A DNA stretch of 6,692 bases, from assembly GCA_023249815.1 (NCBI GenBank), contig JAHFBX010000071.1, positions 1-6,692 of the forward strand, written 5' to 3'. Below, piece by piece: positions 6,437 to 6,692 of this stretch; the first letter of the stretch is position 1, and every line of letters begins with the position of its first letter. The DNA comes from Candidatus Eiseniibacteriota bacterium. Its GTDB lineage: Bacteria; Eisenbacteria; RBG-16-71-46. Made by a program: the position numbers and the translations under genes. The notes beneath the pieces were generated by a model. The model did not search any database, had not been told where the DNA came from, and worked only from the letters and a program-made list of their open reading frames with translations.

Positions 6437-6598
6437 TTCGCCGCGGAACTTCCCGTGTGGGTTCTCGGGCCGTGACCGGTTGGCGGCGGATGCGCCTCGC
6501 GTGGCAGCTCCCGCGGCGACGATCGCGACCAGCGGCAGCATCACGAGCAGGATGGCAAGCACCCTGTGAACGGGCTGGGACCGCGGGATCGATGTCAT
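5510..6598 (-). CDS. 13-heme c-type cytochrome, exported, built of tri-heme repeats
   Basis: The 362-residue protein starts at ATG 6598, preceded by GGGAG with 7-base spacing. An N-terminal hydrophobic segment (residues 13-32, VLAILLVMLPLVAIVAAGAA) is a signal peptide or anchor. Thirteen CxxCH heme-attachment motifs begin at residues 55, 91, 107, 123, 158, 179, 204, 236, 252, 277, 312, 327 and 356. Histidines at 48, 75, 86, 115, 142, 153, 195, 220, 231, 267, 293, 305 and 342/343 lie outside these motifs and are enough for bis-His ligation of all hemes. The dense packing (one heme per about 28 residues) suggests a linear electron wire, comparable in density to MtrA, but the repeat pattern (FDH, then GAH, then CxxCH) is that of the large multiheme cytochromes common in Anaeromyxobacter and Geobacter. 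Hemes are attached after export, so the protein acts in the periplasm or outside the cell. It is the first visible gene of a set with the barrel protein. No terminal reductase site is apparent. Confidence 0.95.
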   Translation of the reverse strand: MTSIPRSQPVHRVLAILLVMLPLVAIVAAGAATRGASAANRSRPENPHGKFRGECDHCHGAGAWKPARISKKFDHAKFGFRLEGAHAAASCLGCHRSLDFTSTSMQCASCHQDPHRGEMGPDCSRCHSARSFVDRGPMVRAHQMTRFPLSGGHAALDCESCHRPVAQGRMQFVNTQAECRACHMGQFQAAKDPDHLGGGFSTDCQTCHTAMAWSPARFDHQRSGFPLTGAHRATPCASCHAGGRYAGTPKECVSCHQQQYDTAQPSHVAAGFAASACATCHNTTSWAGATFDHDSRYFRIYRGGHAGRWSSCNDCHTVPTNFASFNCLGCHPHSDQAQTDSHHVGRSGYRYESTACYSCHTR

Positions 6599-6692
6599 GC
6601 GCTAGCTCCCGCTTCGTGTGTTGAACAGGATCGGCGCGTGGCGCGGGGAGGACCCCGGCGCTCCCGGACGGGGCGACGGCGAGATCGCCCCC
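6599..6692 (-). promoter_or_regulatory. Leader upstream of the cytochrome with a strong ribosome binding site
   Basis: On the - strand GGGAG (6610-6606) sits 7 bases before the cytochrome ATG and decides that start. The remaining bases up to the window edge are GC-rich. A short stem CGGGG/CCCCG around AGGA (6644-6657) is present, but no convincing -35/-10 pair can be seen, so the promoter may lie outside the window. Confidence 0.6.

Noticed and set aside
3792..6437. A single 881-residue - strand protein joining the barrel gene with an upstream extension
   Set aside because: The part upstream of 5513 lies in the same strand but another frame than the 13 CxxCH motifs of the cytochrome gene. 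It has low-complexity Arg/Pro-rich composition, no signal peptide at its start, and would bury the real signal peptide of the barrel protein in the middle.

Overview
The window is strongly GC-rich DNA with long shadow reading frames in several frames. That composition, together with two exported proteins and an outer-membrane-type beta-barrel, points to a diderm (Gram-negative) bacterium that can make multiheme c-type cytochromes. The repeat style of the cytochrome and the SH3-like plus barrel protein recall metal-reducing or anaerobic lineages such as Anaeromyxobacter, Geobacter, Gemmatimonadota or Candidatus Eisenbacteria. This taxonomic hint comes from remembered family resemblance only and is not secure. 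No RNA gene, mobile element or CRISPR array is visible.

Layout: the left half is read on the + strand. It holds the 3' part of a TetR/AcrR-type repressor gene (2-514, cut by the window edge) and a complete heavy-metal P-type ATPase (619-3009) of the P1B-4 type, with SPC in one membrane helix and HEGST in the last. The right half is read on the - strand. From its promoter-proximal end it holds a 13-heme c-type cytochrome (6598-5510), a beta-barrel protein whose ATG overlaps the cytochrome stop as ATGA (5513-3792), and, after a 105-base gap, a secreted DUF1080/LamG-like beta-sandwich protein (3686-3018). The ATPase and the last of these genes converge, with stop codons only 8 bases apart, in a region that can form two mutually exclusive hairpins.

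How the genes may work together: the cytochrome and barrel are the most notable content. The cytochrome is built of four tri-heme repeats plus one extra heme. It has 13 CxxCH motifs and, outside them, a regular set of histidines sufficient to give every heme a second His ligand. It is translationally coupled to a secreted protein with an N-terminal SH3-like domain and a C-terminal barrel. The simplest reading is a two-gene electron-transfer module at the cell envelope, possibly a porin-cytochrome conduit unlike the classical MtrAB pair, although the barrel looks small for holding a cytochrome. The ATPase would export a divalent transition metal (Co, Zn, Fe(II) or Ni) from the cytoplasm. A link between Fe(II) export and extracellular metal reduction is possible but is only suggested by proximity.
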